From the NCBI GenBank assembly GCA_030425785.1, contig JAUHYJ010000164.1:1-7586 (forward strand): a DNA stretch of 7,586 nt, in the 5' to 3' direction. This document shows positions 1 through 5,608 of the stretch, in pieces. Within the stretch, counting starts at the first letter, position 1. Every line of letters starts with the position of its first letter. The notes beneath the pieces were generated by a model, which saw only the letters and a program-made list of their open reading frames with translations, ran no database searches and was not told the origin of the DNA. The translations under genes and the position numbers were made by a program. Source of the DNA: Acidimicrobiia bacterium (lineage in GTDB: Bacteria; Actinomycetota; Acidimicrobiia; Acidimicrobiales; Ilumatobacteraceae).

Positions 1-225
1 TGGCCTCGATGATCGAGTTGTGGGTATCCCCGTGGACCGCCATGCCGCCTTCGGCGCCATTGGTGATCTCGAGCCCGGCGATGTGGTTCCACGAGGCGCT
101 GGCGAGCTGGATGACATAGCCGCCGAGCCCGCCTGTCGAGGTGATGCCGCTCCCGTCGAGGACGGGCGTCTCGTCGCCATAGGCAAGGACGCTGATCGGG
201 TTGCCTTCCGTCCCGTCGTTGGTGA
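1..225 (-). pseudogene. Internal fragment of a parallel beta-helix protein
   Basis: This is the left-edge part of the chimeric frame, about 74 codons. The order of motifs (NDGTEGNPI, AYGDETPVLDGSG, YVIQLASASWNHIAGLEI, GGMAVHGDTHNSIIE) is the usual entry into a pectate-lyase-like solenoid: a proline/glycine strand, the 'LDGSG' first coil, then 'I.GLEI.NG..GG..V.G..NSI' coils. By my count 8 of its 74 codons end in A or T, against 4 of 71 in the attached LLM part, and it uses AGC more freely for serine. That is weakly consistent with a different source genome. No N-terminus or signal peptide is present. Confidence 0.6.
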
Positions 226-436
226 GCCGGATCGACTCGGTGATCTGCGACGCGGCCGCGATGAACAGGTCCTGGTTCGGCGCCATGCACAGATCGGACC
301 CGTGGTGCTCGGCGAGGTAGAAGCCGGTGAAGCCGGCCTCGTCGGCCGTGCGGACGAGGTCGAGTCGGTCGCGCAACAGCTGCGGTGTGGTGGTGCCGGG
401 AATGCCCTCGATGTGGTCGAAGATCCCGAACGTCAT
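1..436 (-). CDS. Chimeric partial ORF: LLM-class monooxygenase N-terminus joined in frame to a beta-helix protein fragment
   Basis: The reading frame is open from an ATG at 434-436 through the left edge (145 codons, no stop). Residues 1-71 match the start of luciferase-like (LLM class) flavin- or F420-dependent monooxygenases: MTFGIFDHIEG, a helix with RLDLVRTADEAGFTGFYLAEHHG, then MAPNQDLFIAAASQ. In that family a GP(L/M)V-type strand follows after 'SIRL'. Here the sequence instead becomes TNDGTEGNPISVLAYGDETP, LDGSG, and later WNHIAGLEITNGAEGG, which is right-handed parallel beta-helix (pectate/alginate-lyase-like) sequence. The switch is in mid-domain at about 221-235, so neither protein is complete and a working fusion is unlikely. 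The start is supported by a GGGG Shine-Dalgarno-like run a few bases upstream. The LLM part is 72 bp downstream of, and co-directional with, the beta-helix gene ending at 509. The family calls are firm; whether this is a biological fusion or an assembly chimera is unresolved. Confidence 0.8.
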   Translation of the reverse strand, partial: MTFGIFDHIEGIPGTTTPQLLRDRLDLVRTADEAGFTGFYLAEHHGSDLCMAPNQDLFIAAASQITESIRLTNDGTEGNPISVLAYGDETPVLDGSGITSTGGLGGYVIQLASASWNHIAGLEITNGAEGGMAVHGDTHNSIIEA

Positions 437-526
437 GGTCCCCATTCGCACGATCCTGACACCGCGCAGGTCGCCGGTGGCGAGCCGTGGTGCGTGACCG
501 GGGAACGGCTACTCGATGATCGAGTT
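5..526. repeat. 15-bp direct repeat (5-19 and 512-526)
   Basis: The same 15 bases, CTCGATGATCGAGTT, occur at 5-19 and 512-526, and each copy is a quasi-palindrome (6-bp arms around one base). On the minus strand both encode the beta-helix coil end 'NSIIE', once in the left-edge fragment and once as the last residues of the 509-1600 protein. Shared coding constraint explains them adequately. They also provide a short identical tract that could mislead an assembler. Confidence 0.5.
215..240. other. Chimeric junction between LLM and beta-helix coding sequence
   Basis: On the minus strand, the LLM protein ends after 'ITESIRL' and beta-helix sequence begins at 'TNDGTEG', so the breakpoint lies around 221-235. 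The short stretch reading 'IRLTNDG' is acceptable in both families, which suggests joining at a few bases of shared sequence. No inverted repeats, target duplication or integrase site flank it. Confidence 0.6.
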
Positions 527-1600
527 CGTCACCTGGATCGGTCCGGAGCCGAGGTAGAAGATGCCCGGGAAGCCGGACGTCTCGAAGCCGAGGCTCGGGT
601 TCCGGCGCAGCACCGAGTCACGGATGCGCAGGTTCCCGGTGCGGTCGTTCGACACGAAGAAGATCGCGCCACCGCCCTCGCCCGCGACGTTGTCGGTGAT
701 CGTCGTGTCGACGACGTCGAGCGTGTAGCGGTTGCCGTCGAGTGCGATCGCGCCGCCGTTGCCGCCGCCCGGGGTGCCCGGCTGGGCCGGGTTGGCGCCG
801 TCGCCCGTCGTGACGTTGCCCGTGAACGTGCTGGCGTAGATCTCCCACGACACACCGATGCTCGACAGCGCACCACCGTTCGAGCAGCGGTTCTGGGTGA
901 ACGTGCTGGCGGCGACGATCACCGGCAGCCCGGCCGACTGGCTCAGCGCGCGGAGCGCACCGCCACCGACGTCCGGGCCGACGGGGTCGCAGCGATTGTC
1001 GTGGAAGTGGGCGTCGACGACCTTGACGCGCCCGCCGCGCACGAACACCGCACCGCCGCCTCCGCCCTCCGCGGTCTCGCCGGTCGAGTCGCCGGCGGTG
1101 AAGCCGACGTGCTGCAGGGTGAGGGTCGGGTGGTCCTGGTCCTGGCAGCGCGGCGTCGTCCAGACCTGGGCCCGGTCGCACGTGTTCATGTAGAGGATGC
1201 GGCGCTGCCCGGCGCCGCTGAGCGTCACCAGCCCGCCGCCGTCGATCACCACGTTCGGGCGATCGTTGAACACCTTGGCGGTGGCCGTCATCGTGATCGT
1301 CACCGGGCCGGGGCCGCAGTCGAAGGTGATGACCCCACCGGCCGCGACCGCTGCGACGACCGCCGCGGAGGTGCAGCTCGCCGGGCTCCCGTTGCCGACG
1401 ACGTGGTCGGGCCGCGAGGTGTCGACCGGGCGGGCGTGTGCCGGGAGGTTGCCGAGGTCAGGCGGCGGCGGCGTCGTGATGATCCGCTCGGCGGGGACCG
1501 TCACCGTCGCGGCGTCGTCGATCCCGGCGGCGACGGCGACCGTCGAGGTCGCGAGCACGGCGACGCCGAACGCCGCGAACCATCGAGTCGCCGATCCCAC
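509..1600 (-). CDS. Secreted right-handed parallel beta-helix protein
   Basis: The protein has 363 aa. Residues 6-26 form a short hydrophobic signal or anchor segment (WFAAFGVAVLATSTVAVAAG), followed by a Pro-rich linker (TTPPPPDLG, ~42-50). From ~70 the beta-helix begins: NGSPASCTSAAVVAAVAAGG, ITFDCGPGPVTI, VVIDGGG, then coils with GGGGGAVFVRGG, DVGGGALRALSQ, NGGALSSIGVSW, GGGNGGAIALDG, EGGGAIFFVSND and a terminal GFETSGFPGIFYLGSG. The glycine-rich turns and paired cysteines fit an extracellular solenoid. I recognise this as a conserved actinobacterial architecture; its ligand or enzymatic role is unknown and no catalytic residues stand out. It looks full length, with its natural end in 'VTNSIIE'. 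The GTG at 1598-1600 is the only usable start after an upstream in-frame TGA. It has no spaced Shine-Dalgarno sequence, so translation may be leaderless. It lies 77 bp after the crotonase gene on the same strand. Confidence 0.85.
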   Translation of the reverse strand: MGSATRWFAAFGVAVLATSTVAVAAGIDDAATVTVPAERIITTPPPPDLGNLPAHARPVDTSRPDHVVGNGSPASCTSAAVVAAVAAGGVITFDCGPGPVTITMTATAKVFNDRPNVVIDGGGLVTLSGAGQRRILYMNTCDRAQVWTTPRCQDQDHPTLTLQHVGFTAGDSTGETAEGGGGGAVFVRGGRVKVVDAHFHDNRCDPVGPDVGGGALRALSQSAGLPVIVAASTFTQNRCSNGGALSSIGVSWEIYASTFTGNVTTGDGANPAQPGTPGGGNGGAIALDGNRYTLDVVDTTITDNVAGEGGGAIFFVSNDRTGNLRIRDSVLRRNPSLGFETSGFPGIFYLGSGPIQVTNSIIE

Positions 1601-1606
1601 CTCACC

Positions 1607-1612
1607 AGTATC
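1607..1612 (-). promoter_or_regulatory. Possible -10 box for a leaderless transcript of the 509-1600 gene
   Basis: On the minus strand, GATACT ends 6 nt before the GTG start at 1600. A GGTGAG run directly abuts the GTG and is too close to act as a normal ribosome binding site. A -10-like element 6-7 nt before the start is the usual layout of actinobacterial leaderless genes. No convincing -35 box was seen, so this is tentative. Confidence 0.3.
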
Positions 1613-1677
1613 GGCGCTCGGCGGCCCGGGTTGAGGTCACCGCCGCGAATCGGGCGCGGATCATCGGTCACGTGCGC

Positions 1678-2508
1678 TCAGGCCTCGTCGCGCACGACCT
1701 GCAGGCCGTTCGGATCGACGAGGCTGTCGAACAGGCGCAGGTTGTGGTTGTGGCCGACGTGGTGGAGCCCGAACGCCGACTGGATCGCGGTGTACATCCC
1801 CATCGCGTCGAGTGCGTTGTTGACGCTCTGTTTGGCGAGGGTCAGCCCGATCGACGGTCGGCGGGCGATGTGCTCGGCCATCGCGAGGGTCTCGGCCTCG
1901 AGATCGTCGCGGGCGACGACCTTGTTCACCATGCCGTGTTGCAGCGCCTCGTGGGCCGTGATGGCACGCCCGGTGAAGAGCATCTCCTTCGCCAGCCGTG
2001 CGCCGGCCTCGTACGGGTGGGTGAAGTACTCGTGGCCGTTCACCCCGAACGCCACGACGGGGTCGGCGAACGTGGCGTCCTCGGAGCACACGACCAGGTC
2101 CATCGGCCACACGAGCATCAAGCCACCGGCGATCACCTTCCCCTGCACCTGGGCGATGGTCGGCTTCGGGATGTTGCGCCATCGCCAGCAGAGCCCGACG
2201 TACATCTCGGCCTCGGTCGCCATGTACCCCTCCGCGCCGGGCTGGTCGAAGCAGCACCAGGTGCCGATCGGGTCGATGTCCTCCATCGAGGTGCCGGCCC
2301 GCAGGTCGTGACCGGACGAGAAGTGGTTGCCGTCGGCGGCGAGCACGATCACCCGCACCTCGTCGTCGCGCGCCGCCCGGTCGAACGCCTCGTTCAGCTC
2401 GGCGAGCATCCGGTAGTCCTGCGCATTCGCCATCTCGGCGCGGGCGAGCACGATGCGCGCCACTCGCTTGGCCGGTTGCTCGTATCGGATGTGCTGCCAG
2501 TCGGACAT
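1678..2508 (-). CDS. Crotonase-fold (enoyl-CoA hydratase/isomerase family) protein lacking the hydratase glutamates
   Basis: The 276-aa length is typical of the crotonase superfamily, which acts on acyl-CoA thioesters in the cytoplasm. The two oxyanion-hole segments are clear: HFSSGHDL (62-69) and GKVIAGGL (123-130), followed by the conserved PMD (135-137) and ADPVVAFG (148-155). Aligning by eye to rat mitochondrial enoyl-CoA hydratase, the positions of catalytic Glu144 and Glu164 are Met131 and Val151. Classical hydration is therefore unlikely. Other acyl-CoA chemistry (isomerase, hydrolase, dehalogenase or lyase-like) or a non-catalytic role is possible, and the substrate cannot be named. 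The ATG at 2506-2508 gives the expected N-terminus (MSDWQHIRYEQPAKRVARI); the site has no strong Shine-Dalgarno sequence. It is divergent from the heliorhodopsin across 59 bp and co-directional with the beta-helix gene downstream. Confidence 0.88.
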   Translation of the reverse strand: MSDWQHIRYEQPAKRVARIVLARAEMANAQDYRMLAELNEAFDRAARDDEVRVIVLAADGNHFSSGHDLRAGTSMEDIDPIGTWCCFDQPGAEGYMATEAEMYVGLCWRWRNIPKPTIAQVQGKVIAGGLMLVWPMDLVVCSEDATFADPVVAFGVNGHEYFTHPYEAGARLAKEMLFTGRAITAHEALQHGMVNKVVARDDLEAETLAMAEHIARRPSIGLTLAKQSVNNALDAMGMYTAIQSAFGLHHVGHNHNLRLFDSLVDPNGLQVVRDEA

Positions 2509-2567
2509 GCCGTCGAGTCTGTCCGAGCGTCGGTTTCAGGCTCGGGTCGAACGGCTACACCCCGGAC
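2509..2567. promoter_or_regulatory. Divergent intergenic region between crotonase and heliorhodopsin genes
   Basis: These 59 bp must hold the start signals of both genes. On the plus strand, TACACC at 2556-2561 ends 6 nt before the heliorhodopsin ATG and could be a -10 box for a leaderless mRNA, although the last consensus T is missing. There is no Shine-Dalgarno sequence before that ATG. No good -35 box, and no clear minus-strand -10 for the crotonase, was found. The close divergent layout would allow shared control, but no operator was seen. Confidence 0.35.
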
Positions 2568-3368
2568 ATGGTCTCCGATCAGCCCGCCGTCACCGTGTCC
2601 GACGACGAGTTCCGCAAGCTGCGCATCATGAACGTCGCGCTGGCGGTGCTGCACCTGGCATCGGGCGTCGCCATGCTCGTGTTCAGCAACGGGTTCGAGA
2701 TGGCCGTCAGCTCGTTCGGCATCGGCGGCCCGCCGGGCACCGATCCCGAGACCGGCACCGTGACGACCGTGTTCAGCTATCCGCTCGGGCCCGCGGTCGC
2801 GGCGTTCGCGTTGCTGTCGGCGCTGTTCCACTTCCTGGTCGCCGTGCCGGCCGCCGGCGCCTACCGGCGCGATCTCGAGCGCGGGCAGAACCGGTTCCGC
2901 TGGGTCGAGTACTCGCTGTCGGCGACGTTGATGATCGTCATCATCGCGACCATCACCGGGATCAGCGACATGGCCGCGCTGATCGCCATTGCAGCCGCCA
3001 ACATCGCGATGATCCTGTTCGGCTGGGTGATGGAGGTCGTCAACAAGCCGGGCGAGCCGGTCTGGTGGGCGCCGTTCTGGTTCGGGTGCATCGCCGGCGC
3101 CGCGCCCTGGATCGCGATCGCCGCGACGATCGGCTACAACCTGAATCGCACCGACGAGGGCCCGCCGGGGTTCGTGTGGGGCATCCTGGCGTCGATCTTC
3201 GTCCTGTTCAACTGCTTCGCCGTCAACCAGTGGCTGCAGTACCGCGGCGTCGGCAAGTGGAGCGACTACCTCGTGGGCGAGCGCACCTACGGCGTGCTGA
3301 GCCTCGTGGCGAAGACGGCGCTCGCGTGGCAGATCTTCGCCAACGTGCTGATCGACCAGACCGGCTGA
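2568..3368 (+). CDS. Heliorhodopsin
   Basis: This 266-aa, seven-helix membrane protein is a retinal-binding photoreceptor of the heliorhodopsin family, which is inverted relative to type-1 rhodopsins (N-terminus cytoplasmic). Approximate helices: 18-40, 72-98, 112-131, 135-157, 167-190, 199-220, 241-263. Diagnostic features are RWVEYSLSATLMI in helix 3 with counterion Glu114, LSLVAKTALAWQIF in helix 7 with Schiff-base Lys249, and His29 and His88 at the positions of the conserved internal histidines. Others are WWAPFWFGCIAG in helix 5, FNCFAVNQWLQYRGVGKWSDYLVGE, and a long extracellular loop between helices 1 and 2 (about 41-71). These correspond to Glu108, Lys238, His23 and His80 of the characterised TaHeR. 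No key residue is missing. The gene stands alone: crotonase is divergent, a hydrolase is convergent, and no carotenoid or retinal synthesis gene is present. Heliorhodopsins generally lack strong ion pumping; a sensory or regulatory role is inferred. Confidence 0.96.
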   Translation: MVSDQPAVTVSDDEFRKLRIMNVALAVLHLASGVAMLVFSNGFEMAVSSFGIGGPPGTDPETGTVTTVFSYPLGPAVAAFALLSALFHFLVAVPAAGAYRRDLERGQNRFRWVEYSLSATLMIVIIATITGISDMAALIAIAAANIAMILFGWVMEVVNKPGEPVWWAPFWFGCIAGAAPWIAIAATIGYNLNRTDEGPPGFVWGILASIFVLFNCFAVNQWLQYRGVGKWSDYLVGERTYGVLSLVAKTALAWQIFANVLIDQTG

Positions 3369-3389
3369 TCGCCCAGACCGGCTGATCGC
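3356..3389 (+). repeat. 17-bp perfect tandem duplication across the heliorhodopsin stop codon
   Basis: CCAGACCGGCTGATCGC occurs at 3356-3372 and again directly at 3373-3389. A degenerate third copy (CCGCATCGGCGGATCGGC) may follow at 3390-3407. The first copy encodes the protein's last residues and its TGA at 3366-3368; the second is non-coding. Because the unit is not a multiple of three, the frame is shifted in the second copy. It looks like a recent slippage duplication in the convergent intergenic gap. Confidence 0.85.
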
Positions 3390-3402
3390 CCGCATCGGCG
3401 GA

Positions 3403-3414
3403 TCGGCCGGCCGA
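3403..3414. other. 12-bp perfect palindrome in the convergent gap
   Basis: TCGGCCGGCCGA lies between the convergent heliorhodopsin and hydrolase stop codons. As RNA it could form only a four-pair stem with a CCGG loop and has no U tract, so it is a poor intrinsic terminator on either strand. It may simply reflect GC-rich composition. No better terminator was found in the 51-bp gap. Confidence 0.25.
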
Positions 3415-3419
3415 ACGGG

Positions 3420-4205
3420 TCACAGGGCGTCGAGGAAGCTGCGCAGCGCCGGGTTGACCCGGTCGGGGTGCGTCATGTTGGGCGCATGGGCGGCGCCGTC
3501 GACCCGGACGAGCCCGCGGTGGTCGGGTGCTGCTGCTGCGAGCGCCTCGGCGCGCTCGATCGAGATGGCCTGGTCGGCCGTGCCGTGGATCGTCAGGATG
3601 GGACATGCGATCTCGCGGACCCGGTCGGCGACGTCGTCACGCCCGAGGAGCGCCCCGCCGGCGAGCACGAGCTGCTCGCGTTCGATCGCGTCCCACTTCG
3701 GGATCCACTCGGCGGCGAGCGCCTCGTCGCCGAGGATCAGCCCCGACACGATCTGGAACACGCCCAACCGCTCCTCGTCCGATCCGTGCTCGAACACGTG
3801 GAGCATGCCCCGGTAGCCCTCGATCGTCTCGGCATCGTCGACGTCCGCGGCCGAGTCGATCAGCACGAGGGCGCGGACGCGGTCGGGGTGGGCGAGTGCC
3901 GCCCGCAGGGAGAGGAACCCGCCCTGTGACATGCCGACGAACACCGCCTGGTCGATGCCGAGGTGGTCGAGCAGTCCGACGGCGTCGTCGGCCGAGTCCC
4001 AGTACGAGAACTCGCCCGTCGCACGCGTGTCACCGAACCCGCGCTCGTCCCAGCGGATGCAGCGGTAGGCGCTGCCGAGCACCGCGACCTGGGCGTCGAA
4101 CATCGTGTGGTCCATCAGGAATCCGTGCGAGAACAGCACGGCGGGTCCGTCGCCGCCCGAGTCCTCGTACCGGATCGTCACCCCGTTGACCTGTGCGGTT
4201 GCCAT
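3420..4205 (-). CDS. Alpha/beta-fold hydrolase
   Basis: The protein has 261 aa, the usual size for single-domain alpha/beta hydrolases; it is probably cytoplasmic, with no signal peptide. Visible motifs are the oxyanion strand and turn VLFSHGFLMDHTMF (23-36), WDERGFGDT (52-60) and the nucleophile elbow GMSQGG with Ser93. A helical cap spans roughly 125-190, followed by the acid Asp211 in TIHGTADQAI and the catalytic His240 in VDGAAHAPNMTHPD. The triad is complete. The substrate (ester, lactone, epoxide or similar) cannot be told from sequence. The ATG at 4203-4205 gives the canonical N-terminus MATAQVNGVTIRYEDSG. A longer frame starting at 4448 would overlap the upstream anti-sigma gene and adds unrelated sequence, so it is rejected. 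It follows the sigma/anti-sigma pair on the same strand after 35 bp but seems to have its own leaderless promoter. Confidence 0.92.
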   Translation of the reverse strand: MATAQVNGVTIRYEDSGGDGPAVLFSHGFLMDHTMFDAQVAVLGSAYRCIRWDERGFGDTRATGEFSYWDSADDAVGLLDHLGIDQAVFVGMSQGGFLSLRAALAHPDRVRALVLIDSAADVDDAETIEGYRGMLHVFEHGSDEERLGVFQIVSGLILGDEALAAEWIPKWDAIEREQLVLAGGALLGRDDVADRVREIACPILTIHGTADQAISIERAEALAAAAPDHRGLVRVDGAAHAPNMTHPDRVNPALRSFLDAL

Positions 4206-4212
4206 GGCCGCG

Positions 4213-4218
4213 ACCGTA
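4213..4218 (-). promoter_or_regulatory. Likely -10 box of a leaderless promoter for the alpha/beta hydrolase
   Basis: On the minus strand, TACGGT fits the actinobacterial TANNNT -10 pattern and ends 7 nt before the ATG at 4205. Transcription would then start at or next to the start codon. No Shine-Dalgarno sequence lies between. A CTGACG about 20 nt upstream, at the stop of the anti-sigma gene, is a weak -35 candidate with long spacing. This suggests the hydrolase can be expressed separately from the sigma operon. Confidence 0.45.
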
Positions 4219-4240
4219 GTGGGTGTGCCCGACGCCGTCG

Positions 4241-4858
4241 TCAGCCGACCTGCACGGCCAGCACGACGACGCCCGACGGGCTCGGATCGCCGTCGCCGGG
4301 CTCGGCGGTGATCTCCATGCGCGGGTAGAGCGCCGGGTCGACCGCCGCCGCGAACGTCACCTGGGACACGCCGTGCGGATCGGGGTGGAACGTGCCCGCA
4401 GAGATCCGATTCGGTGAGTCGGGCGTGTCGCCGGGGCCGACGAACCACACCTCGTACAGCTCGCCGGTCGGCAGGATCGGCAGGTCGTCCGTGTCGAGCT
4501 CGATCACCCGCCCGATGCCGGTCTTGGTGACGACGAGTTCCCCTTCACCGCCCGACCCGGTGATCGATCCCGAGTACTCGACCTCGCCGTCGACGCCGCC
4601 GTCGCGGGCGGCGACCAGTGCGATCGAACCGGCAACGAGCGCGGCCACGACCGCAGCCGCCGCGAGCGCACCGGCGCCGAATCGACGTCGCGAACGAGAC
4701 TCGGCGATCGATGCCACGGACCCGTCCGCGTCTGCGGACGCTGCCTGCTGTCGCCGTTCGGCGGCGGTGCGGATCGCTTCGACACGCTGTGGGTCGGGTG
4801 CCGGCACGGGTTCGCGCAGGGCGTCGCCGAGGAGGTCGAGGAGTTCGTCGTCACGCAT
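4241..4858 (-). CDS. Membrane anti-sigma factor with RskA-type C-terminal domain
   Basis: The protein has 205 aa. It has a cytoplasmic N-terminal segment (1-58) beginning MRDDELLDLLGDALREP, a basic stop RSRRR (55-59), one transmembrane helix (about 61-84) and an exported domain. The last part, LPTGELYEVWFVGPG (129-143), then SAGTFHPDPHGVSQVTFAA and YPRMEITAEPGDGDPSPSG, matches the C-terminal domain of anti-sigma-K (RskA) family proteins. The N-terminus has no HxxxCxxC zinc motif, so it is not a ZAS-type anti-sigma, and it is shorter than a typical anti-sigma domain. It is expected to hold the adjacent sigma factor at the membrane and release it on an external signal, probably by proteolysis; this is inferred from the family and context. 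Its ATG overlaps the sigma stop (ATGCGTGA, 8 bp), the classical translational coupling of a sigma/anti-sigma operon. Confidence 0.85.
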   Translation of the reverse strand: MRDDELLDLLGDALREPVPAPDPQRVEAIRTAAERRQQAASADADGSVASIAESRSRRRFGAGALAAAAVVAALVAGSIALVAARDGGVDGEVEYSGSITGSGGEGELVVTKTGIGRVIELDTDDLPILPTGELYEVWFVGPGDTPDSPNRISAGTFHPDPHGVSQVTFAAAVDPALYPRMEITAEPGDGDPSPSGVVVLAVQVG

Positions 4859-5420
4859 CCTGGACCTCCTTCATCGCGGCGCGCAATCGATCGAGTGCGC
4901 GGGATTGCGCCATTCTGACCGCGCCGGCCTGCTTGCCGAGCACGGCCGCGACCTCGTCGGCCGTGAGACCTCCGACGACGCGCAGTTCGAGCAGCTCGCG
5001 ATCGTCGTCGCCCAGGCGGGCGAAGGCACGGCGGACGTGTTCGCGTTCCTCGGAGCGCTCGAGGTTCGCCCCGACCTCGTCGGGGACCGGGGGCGGCGAC
5101 GCCGCGGCCTGCCGGTCCTCGATCCGGCGGTCGCGGGTGAACGCACGCTGGATCTCGAGCACCACGTTGCGGGTGATGCCGAACATCCACCCCTCGAACC
5201 CGATGCCCTCCCACCGGAAGTCGTCGATCTTGGCGATCGCGCGGGCGAACGCCTCGCTGACCGCGTCGTCCGCCGCCTGCGCCGATGGGAGACGTCGGCG
5301 GGCGTATCCGACGAGCTTCGGACGGCAGTGCAGGTACAGGTCTTCCCATGCGTCCGGCGAGTGACCTTGCGCGCGGTCCACGAGCTCACGCAGCGCTTCG
5401 GTCGTCAGTGGTGGGGGCAC
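4851..5420 (-). CDS. ECF (sigma-70 family) RNA polymerase sigma factor
   Basis: The protein has 189 aa, the normal ECF size. Region 2 covers about 22-92: AWEDLYLHCRPKLVGYARRR, the core-binding and -10 segment ADDAVSEAFARAIAKIDDFR, and FEGWMFGITRNVVLEIQR. A linker rich in Pro, Ala and acidic residues (100-122) separates it from region 4 (about 128-183). Region 4 contains ARLGDDDRELLELRVVGGLT and the helix-turn-helix ADEVAAVLGKQAGAVRMAQSRALDRLR. It directs RNA polymerase to a specific promoter set and is probably controlled by the overlapping anti-sigma downstream. The GTG at 5418-5420 is chosen because GAAGAGG lies 5 nt upstream. The region-2 sequence is typical of the actinobacterial RskA-paired or SigK-like branch, but I cannot assign the exact ECF group. 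The gene is divergent from the beta-helix gene at 5617. Confidence 0.92.
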   Translation of the reverse strand: MPPPLTTEALRELVDRAQGHSPDAWEDLYLHCRPKLVGYARRRLPSAQAADDAVSEAFARAIAKIDDFRWEGIGFEGWMFGITRNVVLEIQRAFTRDRRIEDRQAAASPPPVPDEVGANLERSEEREHVRRAFARLGDDDRELLELRVVGGLTADEVAAVLGKQAGAVRMAQSRALDRLRAAMKEVQDA

Positions 5421-5425
5421 GCACG

Positions 5426-5432
5426 CCTCTTC
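5426..5432 (-). promoter_or_regulatory. Ribosome binding site of the ECF sigma gene
   Basis: GAAGAGG on the minus strand lies 5 nt before the GTG at 5420. It is the best Shine-Dalgarno sequence on this strand and fixes the unusual GTG start of the sigma factor. Confidence 0.6.
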
Positions 5433-5447
5433 ATGCGCGAAGCGCAG

Positions 5448-5460
5448 GTCGTGTCACGAC
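5448..5460. promoter_or_regulatory. 6+1+6 bp inverted repeat upstream of the sigma gene, possible operator
   Basis: GTCGTG-T-CACGAC is a perfect inverted repeat 28 bp upstream of the sigma start codon, in the leader or promoter zone. The single-base spacer rules out a normal RNA hairpin of full length and suits a dimeric DNA-binding protein better. It could also be chance in GC-rich DNA. Confidence 0.3.
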
Positions 5461-5602
5461 ACATCGGGAACATCGTCATCGGGGTCCGGCCCGGTCGTCG
5501 TCCGAACTGCCGACCGCCCGCCGAGGCGCAGCGTAGTTGACGAATTCCAGAAACTCCGTGACGCGGTCGTGGGGCGCTGCATGTACCTGTCGTCCAACCA
5601 CC

Positions 5603-5608
5603 GAAAGG
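5603..5608 (+). promoter_or_regulatory. Ribosome binding site of the His-rich beta-helix gene
   Basis: GAAAGG lies 8 nt before the ATG at 5617-5619. It supports this start over the in-frame ATG at 5569, because the residues from 5617 on form a canonical signal peptide. Confidence 0.6.

Noticed and set aside
5..526. The 15-bp direct repeat as ends of an insertion sequence or an att site
   Set aside because: There is no transposase, integrase or tRNA gene between or beside the copies. Both copies encode the same beta-helix coil motif NSIIE, which explains the identity.
20..2311. A 763-codon plus-strand open frame and many other long frames opposite the annotated genes
   Set aside because: They are antisense or frame shadows in GC-rich DNA: the translations are Arg/Ala/Asp/Gly-rich with no recognisable domain, and they cross several well-supported minus-strand genes and intergenic gaps.
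2394..3395. Minus-strand 333-codon frame opposite heliorhodopsin
   Set aside because: It is strongly Arg/Asp/Gly-biased antisense of a clear membrane protein, and it also runs into the crotonase gene in another frame.
3369..3419. Bidirectional intrinsic terminator between heliorhodopsin and hydrolase
   Set aside because: Only a short palindrome and tandem copies are present, with no stable stem-loop and no T tract on either strand.
3420..4448. Longer 342-residue form of the alpha/beta hydrolase
   Set aside because: The extra 81 residues overlap the anti-sigma gene and have no family similarity. The ATG at 4205 with a TACGGT box 7 nt upstream gives the canonical start.
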